Of a DNA stretch of 64,000 nt, positions 47,853 through 59,312 are shown piece by piece (the first letter of the stretch is position 1; each line of letters starts with the position of its first letter). The position numbers were made by a program, and so were the translations under genes. The notes below the pieces were generated by a model. The model saw nothing but the letters and a program-made list of their open reading frames with translations. It was not told the origin of the DNA and did no database searches. The DNA is from Negadavirga shengliensis (GTDB lineage Bacteria > Bacteroidota > Bacteroidia > Cytophagales > Cyclobacteriaceae), in assembly GCF_042652345.1 (NCBI RefSeq), contig NZ_JBHSJJ010000016.1:62001-126000 (forward strand), written 5' to 3'.

Positions 47853-48647
47853 ATGAAGCGGGTAATCTTTTTACACATAGCGGTACTATTGTTGGCAGGT
47901 GCCTGCATAGGCAACTTCAAAACAGGAGAATTCTATTACCAAAATGAGCAATATGAAAAGGCCATCGCAGAGTTTGACAAAGTGCTTTTTGTCAGCATTA
48001 CAGATATAAAATCCATGCATTTAAGGGCGCGTTCGTATGAGGAACTGGAAGAATACGACAAAGCCCTCGACGACTACAAGAAAATTCTCAACCTGGACCC
48101 AAGGTATGCACAGGCTTACGCAGGCATGGGAAAAATTGCCTGGAAGCTGGATGACATGAAGACAGCCGAGAAGTATCTTTTACTGGCTGCCATGCATGAT
48201 CCTAAAGATTATGATATACTCCTGCTGCTTTCACGCACAATGATAAAAAACCGCCGGTTCAAAAGTGCTGAGGAATTTTTGGAGGTTGCCCTTGAACTTC
48301 GTCCCGAAGAACCGATGCCCCATTACTACCTAGGTATTGCCAGAGGTTATTCCGGAGATGTCCTTGGCGTAGTCACCTCTTTTAACAAATATATTGAATA
48401 CGAACCGGACAATATCAATGCCCATTATAACAGGGGATTTGCTTTGATGCGGCTGGGTTACAAAACATGGGCTGTCGAAGATTTTGATGTGGTGCTACGG
48501 AAAAACCCCAATCACTATGAAGCATTGGCAAGAAGGGCGCTGTGCTTGATAGATAAAAATCCTGGAAAAGCATGCCTGGACCTTCAAACCGCGGCCAAAA
48601 ATGGAAACCGCCTGGCCCGGGCCAATTTGGGAAAATGCGGGAGCTGA
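47853..48647 (+). CDS. TPR-repeat lipoprotein
   Basis: This 264-residue protein has a lipobox (LLLAGAC, Cys18) and about six tetratricopeptide repeats through the rest of its length. Repeats such as YEKAIAEFDKVLF, YDKALDDYKKILNLDP and VVTSFNKYIEYEPDN show the TPR pattern. TPR lipoproteins act as scaffolds at the inner or outer membrane, often in envelope assembly. No enzymatic motif is seen. It stands alone between hisB and a glycosyltransferase, so its partner is unknown. Confidence 0.88.
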   Translation: MKRVIFLHIAVLLLAGACIGNFKTGEFYYQNEQYEKAIAEFDKVLFVSITDIKSMHLRARSYEELEEYDKALDDYKKILNLDPRYAQAYAGMGKIAWKLDDMKTAEKYLLLAAMHDPKDYDILLLLSRTMIKNRRFKSAEEFLEVALELRPEEPMPHYYLGIARGYSGDVLGVVTSFNKYIEYEPDNINAHYNRGFALMRLGYKTWAVEDFDVVLRKNPNHYEALARRALCLIDKNPGKACLDLQTAAKNGNRLARANLGKCGS

Positions 48648-49013
48648 TAGGGTCCGAATAGCTTCATTAAGCGGAACTTGTTCCGGATACCCGGTTTTGT
48701 CTTTCACTGTAATTTCAGTTCCGGTTTTCCCGGTATTCCGGATCAACAATATCTTTTAATCCGGGTTTCTAACCATAGAAGATTTTAAACAGTAGCAAAA
48801 CCTCGCGGAGCGGATGAAATTATTGTCGTGAGTTTTTCCGGGGAACCAAGTAAAAAGCCGTGACAAAATCCCAACGGAATTGAAAATCATATGCAGTAAG
48901 GTCAATCGCACGCACATTTTTAATATTCCGATGTCAGAGCAATGCACCGACAATATTTTCGTTTGAATTAAACTTGATATTATCTTTTTAATTCTATTTT
49001 TGTTTTTTGAATT
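48648..49013. other. Intergenic region before the glycosyltransferase
   Basis: No gene is seen. Short imperfect repeats of the TTCCGG/CCGGTTTT type occur between 48680 and 48770. The last 50 bases are AT-rich (TTTTTAATTCTATTTTTG), compatible with a Bacteroidota promoter, but a consensus cannot be fixed. Confidence 0.4.
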
Positions 49014-49757
49014 ATGGAAGACCGGAAACTTGTCATTATACCCACATACAATGAATTGGAAAATATCTCCGATATTATCCATGCCGTCGTGGAATTGGAC
49101 GGCGGTTTTGATGTGCTGATCATAGATGACCAGTCTCCGGATGGCACGGCGAATGTGGTTAAAAAGCTGCAAAAGTGCTTTCCCGAAAGGCTGCACCTGC
49201 TGGAACGGCAAGGCAAGCAAGGATTAGGCACCGCTTATATCGAAGGATTCGAATATGCGCTTCAAAACGGCTATCATTATATTTTTGAAATGGACGCTGA
49301 TTTTTCGCACAATCCAAAGGACCTTTTGAGACTTTACGAAACCTGCTCCGAGCATGGCTACGACATGGTCATAGGCTCAAGATACATATCGGGTGTGAAT
49401 GTGGTGAACTGGCCAATGGGACGTGTATTGATGTCTTTTTTTGCCAGCAAGTATGTACAGTTCGTTACGGGCATGCCGATCAAAGACACCACCGCCGGAT
49501 TCGTATGCTACCATCACCGTGTACTGAGAGCAATTAACCTGGAGAAAATAAAATTTATAGGCTATGCCTTCCAAATAGAGATGAAGTTCACCGCCTGGAA
49601 ATTGGGATTCGCGATCAAGGAAGTTCCCATTATATTTACAGACCGGACCAAAGGAACGTCCAAAATGTCAAAGCACATCTTCAAAGAAGCCATATTTGGG
49701 GTGATATACATGAAAATCAAAAGTCTCTTCAAAAAATACAAACCTAATCGAACCTGA
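49014..49757 (+). CDS. Polyprenol-phosphate mannosyltransferase-like GT2 enzyme
   Basis: This 247-residue GT2 family enzyme matches the polyprenol-monophosphomannose synthase (Dpm1-like) group. VIIPTYNELENI, the nucleotide-sugar DQSPDGTANVV region, the catalytic FEMDADFSHNPKDL and GSRYISG are visible. No C-terminal membrane domain is present, so it acts on the inner membrane surface. Its 3' end overlaps the convergent permease gene by 14 bases. The donor sugar is not certain from sequence. Confidence 0.92.
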   Translation: MEDRKLVIIPTYNELENISDIIHAVVELDGGFDVLIIDDQSPDGTANVVKKLQKCFPERLHLLERQGKQGLGTAYIEGFEYALQNGYHYIFEMDADFSHNPKDLLRLYETCSEHGYDMVIGSRYISGVNVVNWPMGRVLMSFFASKYVQFVTGMPIKDTTAGFVCYHHRVLRAINLEKIKFIGYAFQIEMKFTAWKLGFAIKEVPIIFTDRTKGTSKMSKHIFKEAIFGVIYMKIKSLFKKYKPNRT

Positions 49758-50964
49758 TTGCCTTAATCGGATTGACATTGCTGATGATCATTGCCGGAAT
49801 AAACAGTACAGCGGTGGTGATGATCAGAATGAGGATATTGAGACCTAAAACCGCAGTCCAATCCCAATACACAGGAACAAAACTCATATAGTAATTTTCA
49901 GGGTCAAGGCGGATAAGCCGTGTTGAATCCTGTATCCACCCAAATCCCAGCCCGATAAGGTTTCCTAAAAACATGCCCCGGCCGATAATTCTCAGCCCAT
50001 TCCAGATGAAGACCCTCCGGATCTGTTTGTTTTTTGCTCCCAAGGCCTTGAGGATGCCTATCATCTGAGTCCGTTCCATGATAAGTATGAACAATATGGA
50101 AACCATATTGAATGCTGCCACAAATAATATCAAGCCTAAAAACACATAAACATTGTTATTTAAGAGTTCCAGCCAGTCAAAAATCTGGATATATTTATCT
50201 GTGGATTTTACCAACCGCAGGTCATAGTCTGTCAAGTCATATAAATCATCGGCATAGCGGTCTATTTTTCGGGGATCCTGTATAAACACCTCAAACCCTC
50301 CCACTTTATCCAGGTCCCAGTCGTTCAGTACCCTTATGGTCTGTATATCCCCGATGATGACCTTTTCATCAAAATCCTCAAGGAAGGTTTCGTATAAACC
50401 CACAATTTCCAGCCTTCTGAACCTGGGAGGGTCCTGCACAAAATATATAGTGACCCTATCCCCCACATCCAGCAAAAGTTTTCTCGCAATTTTGGTACTG
50501 AGCAACACTTCATTGACAGCGCTTTCTCCATCATCAAACTGTATAAACCGGCCCTTGATCAAAGATGGCTCAAATGACCGCACGTCAAAATCCGGTCCCA
50601 CTCCCTTCATGATCACCCCTTCCACCTCTTCATCCCCCTTCAACAGGCCCGGTTTATTGGCGTAGCCCTGCACATGCCGGATATAATCATGTTCCATGGA
50701 GTGTGTATAAAAAAAACTCTCTTTGCTTGTGGGGGAATCCTCCAGGGATTTGCTCATCACAAAACGGTGTACTTGGTAATGTCCCGTAAACGAAAAGACT
50801 TTTTCTGAGATCACCGACTGAAACCCTCCCAATATCAAAAAAGAAATGATCATTATGGACAATCCGAGGGCGATACTTGCCACAGCGATTCTGTGGATGG
50901 TTCCTGTAAATCCACCCGTTTTTTTAAAACTTATTCTTTTGGCTATGAAGTAGGAAAGGTTCAA
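49744..50964 (-). CDS. FtsX-like ABC transporter permease, LolC/LolE type
   Basis: This 406-residue permease starts MNLSYFIAKRISFKKTGGFT and has one N-terminal helix, a periplasmic MacB-like domain and three C-terminal helices. IHRIAVASIALGLSIMIISF, VFLGLILFVAAFNMVSILF and MERTQMIGILKALGAKNKQI are characteristic of the LolC/LolE family, which releases lipoproteins from the inner membrane. The ATPase partner is not in this window. It overlaps the converging GT2 gene by 14 bases. Confidence 0.9.
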   Translation of the reverse strand: MNLSYFIAKRISFKKTGGFTGTIHRIAVASIALGLSIMIISFLILGGFQSVISEKVFSFTGHYQVHRFVMSKSLEDSPTSKESFFYTHSMEHDYIRHVQGYANKPGLLKGDEEVEGVIMKGVGPDFDVRSFEPSLIKGRFIQFDDGESAVNEVLLSTKIARKLLLDVGDRVTIYFVQDPPRFRRLEIVGLYETFLEDFDEKVIIGDIQTIRVLNDWDLDKVGGFEVFIQDPRKIDRYADDLYDLTDYDLRLVKSTDKYIQIFDWLELLNNNVYVFLGLILFVAAFNMVSILFILIMERTQMIGILKALGAKNKQIRRVFIWNGLRIIGRGMFLGNLIGLGFGWIQDSTRLIRLDPENYYMSFVPVYWDWTAVLGLNILILIITTAVLFIPAMIISNVNPIKAIRFD

Positions 50965-50990
50965 CGAACTTGCTTATTTTGTTATACTAA

Positions 50991-52211
50991 ATGCAAATTA
51001 ACATGAAGCACATAAAATTAATACTTATTGCTGCAATTTTGTTGGGCAGCTCCGGTTTTTGTAAAAGCAACTCCGAAAGGAATGAGAGAAAACCGGATGA
51101 TCATGCTGTTAAGGCTCCCGTTCTGCCAGGCGCTGACAGAACGGACATTTATTTGCCTTTGCTTCAGGGGAAAAAAGTGGCCCTTGCCGTAAACCAGACC
51201 AGCGTGCTTACCCAAAAGAACAATCTTCACTTGGTGGATTTTCTTCTGGAGGAAGGTATAGCGGTAAAAAAAGTATTTGTTCCCGAACATGGATTCAGAG
51301 GTGATGCGGATGCAGGGGAACTGGTGAAAAATGAAATCGACACCAAAACCGGCCTTCCCTTGGTTTCGCTTTATGGCGATTCCAAAAAGCCTTCCAAAGA
51401 GGCCTTTTCCGATATTGATCTCATCATATTTGATATTCAGGATGTCGGTGTAAGGTTCTATACCTATATAAGTACCCTTCACTACCTGATGGAAGCCTGT
51501 GCGGAACAAGGAAAACCCATGCTGATCATGGACCGGCCCAACCCCAATTCGGATTATGTTGATGGCCCGGTTTTAAAAAAAGGATATGAGAGCTTTGTGG
51601 GAATGCACCCTATTCCCGTAGTCCACGGGCTTACCGTGGGTGAGCTCGCTCAAATGATAAACGGTGAAGGATGGTTAAAAAATCAAGTGCAGGCAGATAT
51701 TGAAATCATAGAGATTGATAATTGGGATCATAGCATTCAATATAGCCTGCCCATCAAGCCATCCCCCAACCTGCCTAACGATATTTCCATCCGCCTATAC
51801 CCTTCTCTCTGTTATTTTGAAGGGACGGACATCAGTCTCGGAAGAGGGACCACCTTTCCTTTCCAGGTATATGGTTATCCCGACCCGAAATTCGGGAGCT
51901 TCACCTTCACTCCCATCAGCATGGAAGGTATGTCCAAAAACCCTCCCCATAAGGATAAACGCTGTTATGGAAAAGACCTTAGGAAAGAGGCGTTAAATCA
52001 TCGGCTTACTTTAGAACATCTGTTGGAAGCTTACCGGACAGCCGATAAAGGTGAAAAGTTCTTCAACAATTTCTTTGACAAGCTGGCCGGATCAGATCAG
52101 TTGCGCAAAGATATATTGGCGGGCAAGTCTGAAACAGCAATAAGAAATTCCTGGAGAAAAGATCTGGAAGAATATCTGGAAAAAAGAGATAAATATTTAC
52201 TGTATCCCTAG
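50991..52211 (+). CDS. DUF1343/NamZ-family exo-beta-N-acetylmuramidase-like protein
   Basis: This 406-residue protein begins with a signal sequence (IKLILIAAILLGSSGFCKS) that may be a lipoprotein signal with Cys at FC. The start at 51003 (MKHIKLIL) is equally plausible. The DUF1343 domain is full length: VALAVNQTSVLTQ, KVFVPEHGFRGDADAG, FDIQDVGVRFYTYIST, MDRPNPNSDYVDGP and GTDISLGRGTTFPFQ. The NamZ members of this family remove terminal N-acetylmuramic acid in cell-wall recycling. The fmt gene follows directly. Confidence 0.92.
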   Translation: MQINMKHIKLILIAAILLGSSGFCKSNSERNERKPDDHAVKAPVLPGADRTDIYLPLLQGKKVALAVNQTSVLTQKNNLHLVDFLLEEGIAVKKVFVPEHGFRGDADAGELVKNEIDTKTGLPLVSLYGDSKKPSKEAFSDIDLIIFDIQDVGVRFYTYISTLHYLMEACAEQGKPMLIMDRPNPNSDYVDGPVLKKGYESFVGMHPIPVVHGLTVGELAQMINGEGWLKNQVQADIEIIEIDNWDHSIQYSLPIKPSPNLPNDISIRLYPSLCYFEGTDISLGRGTTFPFQVYGYPDPKFGSFTFTPISMEGMSKNPPHKDKRCYGKDLRKEALNHRLTLEHLLEAYRTADKGEKFFNNFFDKLAGSDQLRKDILAGKSETAIRNSWRKDLEEYLEKRDKYLLYP

Positions 52212-52213
52212 TC

Positions 52214-53137
52214 ATGAACAAGGATCTGCGTATTGTATACATGGGCACACCGGAATTCGCCGTGCCCCCGCTTGAGCTGTTGGTAAAAGAAGGCTGGCCG
52301 GTAGTGGCTGTGGTCACCGCCACGGATAAACCCCAGGGAAGGGGCCGGAAGATGCTTCCTTCACCTGTAAAATCATCTGCGGAAAAATTAGACATACCTG
52401 TGTTGCAACCTGCCAATTTAAAATCCCCTGCGTTCCAGGAAGAACTGAAAAGTTACCGGGCAGATCTCCAGGTGGTGGTTGCTTTCCGGATGCTGCCCGA
52501 GATTGTGTGGAGCATGCCTCCTAAAGGCACATTCAACCTCCATGCCTCCCTGCTCCCTGACTACAGAGGAGCAGCCCCTATCAACTGGGCGATAATCAAC
52601 GGCGAAACCGAAACCGGCATCACGACTTTTTTCCTGCAACACGAAATTGATACCGGAAATATTATTTTTCAGGAAAAAGAACCCATCTACCCAGAGGACA
52701 ATGTAGGCAGTTTATATGATAGATTAATGCACAAAGGGGCCAGACTCGTGTTAAAAACCGTTGAGGCGGTGGCTTCTGAAACGGTAAAGCCTCAAAAACA
52801 GGATGATTCCAAAGCCATACACCATGCGCCAAAAATATATAAGGAAACATGTAAAATTGATTGGTCAAAACCTGCTGAACATGTCCATAATCTGATAAGA
52901 GGACTATCTCCCTACCCGGTGGCGTGGACCACATTGAATGGTAAAACATGCAAAATCTATAGCTCTGCCGTTTTAACAGAAAATCTCCAGGACAAGAAAG
53001 CCGGAGAACACCAAACGGATAACAAAACCTACCTCAGTTTTCAAACGGGTGAAGGTCAGTTGTCTGTGCTCGAACTGCAGCTGGAAGGAAAAAAGAAAAT
53101 GGATATAGAAAATTTTTTGAGAGGAAATCCCCTTTGA
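52214..53137 (+). CDS. fmt: Methionyl-tRNA formyltransferase
   Basis: Fmt formylates initiator Met-tRNA with 10-formyltetrahydrofolate. The protein has 307 residues. IVYMGTPEFAVPPLELL, the TDKPQGRGRK block, and the catalytic NLHASLLPDYRGAAPINWAI are visible, as is the C-terminal OB-like domain. The start ATG lies two bases after the stop of the DUF1343 gene, so they may be co-transcribed. Confidence 0.97.
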   Translation: MNKDLRIVYMGTPEFAVPPLELLVKEGWPVVAVVTATDKPQGRGRKMLPSPVKSSAEKLDIPVLQPANLKSPAFQEELKSYRADLQVVVAFRMLPEIVWSMPPKGTFNLHASLLPDYRGAAPINWAIINGETETGITTFFLQHEIDTGNIIFQEKEPIYPEDNVGSLYDRLMHKGARLVLKTVEAVASETVKPQKQDDSKAIHHAPKIYKETCKIDWSKPAEHVHNLIRGLSPYPVAWTTLNGKTCKIYSSAVLTENLQDKKAGEHQTDNKTYLSFQTGEGQLSVLELQLEGKKKMDIENFLRGNPL

Positions 53138-53190
53138 AAGAATCTTTTTGCGGTTAAACTTTAGCCACCTTCACCTGTCTAAATGAATGA

Positions 53191-53739
53191 ATGATACCTT
53201 CCGTAGATATTAAACTTTTAGAAATGATAAAAAACCCCGATACTAGGGACAAAGGTTTTGGGTTTTTGGTGGAAAGCTATCAGAAGAGAATATATGGCAT
53301 GGTGAGAAAAATGGTCATTATCCACGAAGATGCCGATGATATCGTCCAGAATACTTTCATCAAAGCCTATAAAAACATTCAGCGATTCAATGGAAAATCC
53401 ACGCTCTTTACCTGGCTCTACCGGATAGCCGTCAACGAAAGCCTGAATTTCTTGGATAAGAAGAAAAAACGTTTTTTCTTTCCTATAGAAGATCATCAGG
53501 ATGTGATGGCGAATTATCTGGATCATTCTCCCTATATTGATGGGGATCACATTCAGAAAAAACTCCAGAAGGCCATATTAAAGTTACCTGATAAGCAACG
53601 TCTCATATTTAACCTCAGGTATTATGAAGATCTCAGCTATGAAGAAATCAGTGAAATGACGGACACATCAGTCGGCGCTTTAAAGGCCGGGTATCATCAC
53701 GCTGTAAAAAAAATAGAGGAATACTTGACAAACAAATAA
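53191..53739 (+). CDS. RNA polymerase ECF sigma factor
   Basis: This 182-residue ECF sigma factor has region 2 in QKRIYGMVRKMVIIHEDADD and TFIKAYKNIQRFNGKSTLFT, then region 4 in LPDKQRLIFNLRYYEDLSYE and TDTSVGALKAGYHHAVKKI. The start used is ATTGATACCTTCCGTAG-adjacent ATG-like ATG at 53191 in frame with the body. Two further genes on the same strand, a small membrane protein and a Spy/CpxP-like protein, suggest it is the sigma of an envelope-stress operon. It differs in type from the FecR-linked sigma at 7.5-8.1 kb. Confidence 0.92.
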   Translation: MIPSVDIKLLEMIKNPDTRDKGFGFLVESYQKRIYGMVRKMVIIHEDADDIVQNTFIKAYKNIQRFNGKSTLFTWLYRIAVNESLNFLDKKKKRFFFPIEDHQDVMANYLDHSPYIDGDHIQKKLQKAILKLPDKQRLIFNLRYYEDLSYEEISEMTDTSVGALKAGYHHAVKKIEEYLTNK

Positions 53740-53773
53740 ACCTTTGCGCATTATAACTGTCTAACTATGTGGT

Positions 53774-54142
53774 ATGAAAAATATTCCTAAAAAAAATATA
53801 TTCACCGTTCCTGATGGATATTTCGAACAACTTCCTGAGAGGATCCGGCGGAAAAAGGAAAAAAAGACCCGGCAGGTATGGCTATCCGGTGCCGCTGCTG
53901 CAGTTCTGGTCCTTTTGGGTTTTATGATGTTTATCGTATCTCCAAACAGACAGGAAGATTCCGATTTACAGGCCAAGCTGCTTGAAGATGTTGAACTCTA
54001 CATAAACTCCGGGGTCTGGAATGAGGAAGACGTTTTGTTATTGGCAGAGTTCCCAAATGATATCCTGGAGCAGATTATTGCTGAGGAATGGGATTATGGC
54101 GCATGGGAGGAAGAATACATGGACAATGAAATCTGGTACTGA
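53774..54142 (+). CDS. Small single-pass membrane protein, probable anti-sigma factor
   Basis: This 122-residue protein has a basic N-terminal part (PERIRRKKEKKTR), one transmembrane segment (LSGAAAAVLVLLGFMMFIV) and an acidic C-terminal domain (LLLAEFPNDILEQIIAEEW). Following an ECF sigma gene in the same direction, it fits a small anti-sigma factor. No zinc-binding ZAS motif is seen, so the call rests on context and topology. A Spy-like gene starts one base after it. Confidence 0.7.
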   Translation: MKNIPKKNIFTVPDGYFEQLPERIRRKKEKKTRQVWLSGAAAAVLVLLGFMMFIVSPNRQEDSDLQAKLLEDVELYINSGVWNEEDVLLLAEFPNDILEQIIAEEWDYGAWEEEYMDNEIWY

Positions 54143-54143
54143 A

Positions 54144-54596
54144 ATGAAAAATTTCCTAATATTAATATTATTCATAGGCACGCTAATCCCGGCAATGGCA
54201 CAGCGGGGGAAAAACGTGGACCGCGAAAAACTTGAAGCCGCGAGGGTGGCCTTTATCACCAACAGATTGTCGCTGAGTCCTGAGCAGGCCGAAAAATTCT
54301 GGCCGGTTTATAACCAACATCATGAGACCAGACGAAAGCTGATGCACCAGATGCACGACCTGGCACGCTCAGCAGCTGACAGTCTCACTGACAGTCAAGC
54401 ACAGAATCTGATAAAACGACAATTTGAAATCAAAGAACAGCTGTTGGAAGAAGAGAAAAGACTGATGGATAAAGTTTCTTCGATGCTGACTCCCGTGCAT
54501 GCCTATAAACTCACGGAAGCCAACCGGGAATTCACCCGTCAGCTTTATAGAATGCAACGAAGAGGAGGCCCGCCGCCTGCGGGAAGAAATGATTGA
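54144..54596 (+). CDS. Periplasmic Spy/CpxP-like helical protein
   Basis: From the start MKNFLILILF this encodes 150 residues with a signal peptide cleaved near AMAQ. The mature part is almost entirely helical and charged, with LSLSPEQAEKFWPVYNQHHE and LTDSQAQNLIKRQFE. These resemble the LTxxQ-like helices of the Spy/CpxP/CnrX sensor group. In metal-responsive and envelope-stress systems such a protein senses damage and acts with a membrane anti-sigma factor on an ECF sigma factor, matching the gene order here. The ligand is unknown. Confidence 0.8.
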   Translation: MKNFLILILFIGTLIPAMAQRGKNVDREKLEAARVAFITNRLSLSPEQAEKFWPVYNQHHETRRKLMHQMHDLARSAADSLTDSQAQNLIKRQFEIKEQLLEEEKRLMDKVSSMLTPVHAYKLTEANREFTRQLYRMQRRGGPPPAGRND

Positions 54597-54606
54597 TATT
54601 GATGAA

Positions 54607-54636
54607 AAACGGCATTGATGAATGCCGTTTTTTTTA
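54607..54636 (+). terminator. Rho-independent terminator of the sigma/anti-sigma/Spy operon
   Basis: AAACGGCATT and AATGCCGTTT form a perfect 10-base stem with loop GATG, followed by a T-run. It lies 10 bases after the Spy-like gene and before xseA. Confidence 0.9.
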
Positions 54637-54679
54637 TTTAGTTTTTCTGTCCCTGTAAGCATTTTTGTTAATTTGCACC

Positions 54680-56017
54680 ATGCAAAACCCGATAACACTT
54701 TTATCCCTGAATGAGCTTATCAAATCAACTTTGGACAGCAACTTGTCCCCTGCTTATTGGGTGATTGCTGAAATCAGCGAATTCAGGGACTCCATAAAGG
54801 GTCACGCTTACCTGGAACTGGTTGAAAAAACCGATGACAGGATCATGGCCAAAATGCGGGCCAATATATGGGCATATACCTACCAGACATTGCGCTGGAA
54901 GTTTGAGACCGTCACCGGCCAATCCTTGAAAAGCGGCATGAAAATCCTCGCCCTTGTCAATGTCCAGTTTCACGAAATTTATGGCATAAGCCTTATTATA
55001 AAAGACATCGACCCCAACTTTACCTTGGGCGAGCGAGCCAAACGAAAACAGGAAATCATAGATAGACTCCATAGCGAAGGCCTGATGACCCTGAACAAGC
55101 AGTTTGAGTTGCCAAGAGTACCTCAAAAGGTGGCCGTGATCAGTTCGGTAACAGCAGCCGGATACGGGGATTTTATTAACCAAGTGGAACACAATCATTA
55201 TGGATACCAGGTTCATTGGAAACTTTACCAGGCCACCATGCAGGGAAATGACGCGCCCACTTCTGTAATGAATGCTATAGAGGCAGTGGAAGCGGATATG
55301 CCGGATGAAAAATTTGACCTTCTGGTCATTATCAGAGGCGGAGGGGCACAAACCGATCTGGATTGCTTTGATGATTATGAACTGGCCAGGACCATCGCCA
55401 ATGCGGCCCTTCCCGTGGTTACAGGCATTGGTCACGAGCGGGATGAGTCTGTAGCGGATATTGTAGCCCATACCCAAATGAAAACCCCCACGGCAGTGGC
55501 AGAACTTATTCTTTCAGGCTTCAGGCAGTTTGAAGAAGACATCCATTTGCTCCTCAATAGAATTGAAAGGATCTGCAGGTTAACCTTTCAAAGTGAACAT
55601 CAAAGGCTTTACGACAAAACCCACTTGATAAAAAACCTGCTGGCCTCCAAACTTAATGAAGCCGGCCAAAGACTTGACCGGCTTTCTCACCGGATCCTTC
55701 TCCATAGCAAACACAAGGTTTCCGTGAACAGGCTCCATCTTCAAAATATGGCCATCAGCCTCCGGAAAATTGCCATATCGTCTGTGCAAAGAGAAAAACA
55801 GCGTTTGGGTCAGTTGGAAAAGATTACTGAGAGACTGGATCCTGTTTATCTGTTACGTAGGGGCTACACCAAAACCGAAATCGACGGACTACCTATTAAC
55901 AAGGTAGAGGCAAAAGTAGGAAAGCAGATGGTAACCTATAGTTGGGACAAAAAAATACATTCATCCATTACAGAAGTTGAAAATTATGACAAAAAAGAAG
56001 GAAATAATGAGTTATGA
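54680..56017 (+). CDS. xseA: Exodeoxyribonuclease VII large subunit
   Basis: From the start MQNPITLLSL this encodes about 445 residues. An N-terminal OB-fold domain (VIAEISEFRDSIKGHAYLEL) is followed by the catalytic domain with IRGGGAQTDLDCFDDYELAR and TGIGHERDESVADIVAHTQ. A long C-terminal coiled-coil region then binds the small subunit. It degrades single-stranded DNA in both directions. The small-subunit gene overlaps its end. Confidence 0.96.
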   Translation: MQNPITLLSLNELIKSTLDSNLSPAYWVIAEISEFRDSIKGHAYLELVEKTDDRIMAKMRANIWAYTYQTLRWKFETVTGQSLKSGMKILALVNVQFHEIYGISLIIKDIDPNFTLGERAKRKQEIIDRLHSEGLMTLNKQFELPRVPQKVAVISSVTAAGYGDFINQVEHNHYGYQVHWKLYQATMQGNDAPTSVMNAIEAVEADMPDEKFDLLVIIRGGGAQTDLDCFDDYELARTIANAALPVVTGIGHERDESVADIVAHTQMKTPTAVAELILSGFRQFEEDIHLLLNRIERICRLTFQSEHQRLYDKTHLIKNLLASKLNEAGQRLDRLSHRILLHSKHKVSVNRLHLQNMAISLRKIAISSVQREKQRLGQLEKITERLDPVYLLRRGYTKTEIDGLPINKVEAKVGKQMVTYSWDKKIHSSITEVENYDKKEGNNEL

Positions 56018-56195
56018 CAAGGCCTTGAGGCGAATTGAGGAAATCGTCGCCCAGTTGGAAGAAGATGATAAAGGTATCGATGAACTGGCTGTTTTGGTCC
56101 AGGAGGCCAGCCTGCTTATAAAAAGCTGCAAGCAAAAATTAAGGATGACGGAAGAAGAAATCTCAAAAGCATTTACTGATGAAGGCGCCGAATAA
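55986..56195 (+). CDS. xseB: Exodeoxyribonuclease VII small subunit
   Basis: This 69-residue protein has the XseB signature SYDKALRRIEEIVAQLE and a helical hairpin (LAVLVQEASLLIKSCKQKL). It binds the C-terminal part of XseA. The ATG at 55986 lies inside xseA (32 bases overlap); a later ATG at 56007 is also possible. Overlap and partner fit the normal xseA-xseB pair. Confidence 0.93.
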   Translation: MTKKKEIMSYDKALRRIEEIVAQLEEDDKGIDELAVLVQEASLLIKSCKQKLRMTEEEISKAFTDEGAE

Positions 56196-56272
56196 TGACC
56201 GTCATATTTCCTGGAATATGTTTTTTTTGACAGCTTGAAAAAAATACTGCTTCATAATTTCCCCAAAAATAG

Positions 56273-58768
<2,496 letters not shown>

Positions 58769-58818
58769 AAACAAATAATGCCGGATGCCATTATTCCCAA
58801 AAAACAAGCTGAAAATAA

Positions 58819-59310
58819 ATGAAATGGATTAAGGAATACTTTATTAAGAGGACCTTAAACAAAAAAAGGGAAACACCTGCCAAAAGAGCTTTGACACAAT
58901 TCCAACATATAAAAACCATCTGTGTTCTTGCAGAAACAAAAAATGAAATTCACGAAATCAACGAAGCAATTACTTCCTACATGGGAGAAAGTGTGCTTGT
59001 TTCCAGTTGGTACTTCGACAAAACAGCAAATGATGAACAAGCCATATCGGACAAGGATTTCACTTTGTTTGGCGAACCGGGAGAAAAATTAAACCAATTT
59101 CTTTCCCTTAGCCCAGATTTGATTATTTTTACTTTTGAAAAACAGAATTACTTTGCCCTGTACTTATTGCATCTTAAGCCGGAACCATACCGTATAGGGT
59201 TTTATAGTGAGGAGCTGAAACCTTATCTGGACCTGATGTTAGATAAAGAAGGCAAGGATACCAGGTCAGATACAGAACAATTATTGAAATACTTAAAGCA
59301 GATCAACTGA
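58819..59310 (+). CDS. DUF6913-like conserved hypothetical protein
   Basis: This 163-residue protein has no signal peptide or membrane segment. It begins with a basic amphipathic stretch (WIKEYFIKRTLNKKRETPAKRA) shown here in two parts, WIKEYFIKRTLNKK and RETPAKRA. A mixed alpha/beta body with VLVSSWYFDK and LYLLHLKPEPYRIGFY follows. The gene position between ligA and dapA and the length match a conserved Bacteroidota family I recall as DUF6913. The function is not known. It is 2 bases upstream of dapA, so coupling is likely. Confidence 0.72.
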   Translation: MKWIKEYFIKRTLNKKRETPAKRALTQFQHIKTICVLAETKNEIHEINEAITSYMGESVLVSSWYFDKTANDEQAISDKDFTLFGEPGEKLNQFLSLSPDLIIFTFEKQNYFALYLLHLKPEPYRIGFYSEELKPYLDLMLDKEGKDTRSDTEQLLKYLKQIN

Positions 59311-59312
59311 AA

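Noticed and set aside
58774..58795. A 7-base inverted repeat (AATAATG/CATTATT) between ligA and the DUF6913-like gene
   Set aside because: The stem is AT-rich with an 8-base loop and no T-run, so it is too weak to call a terminator.
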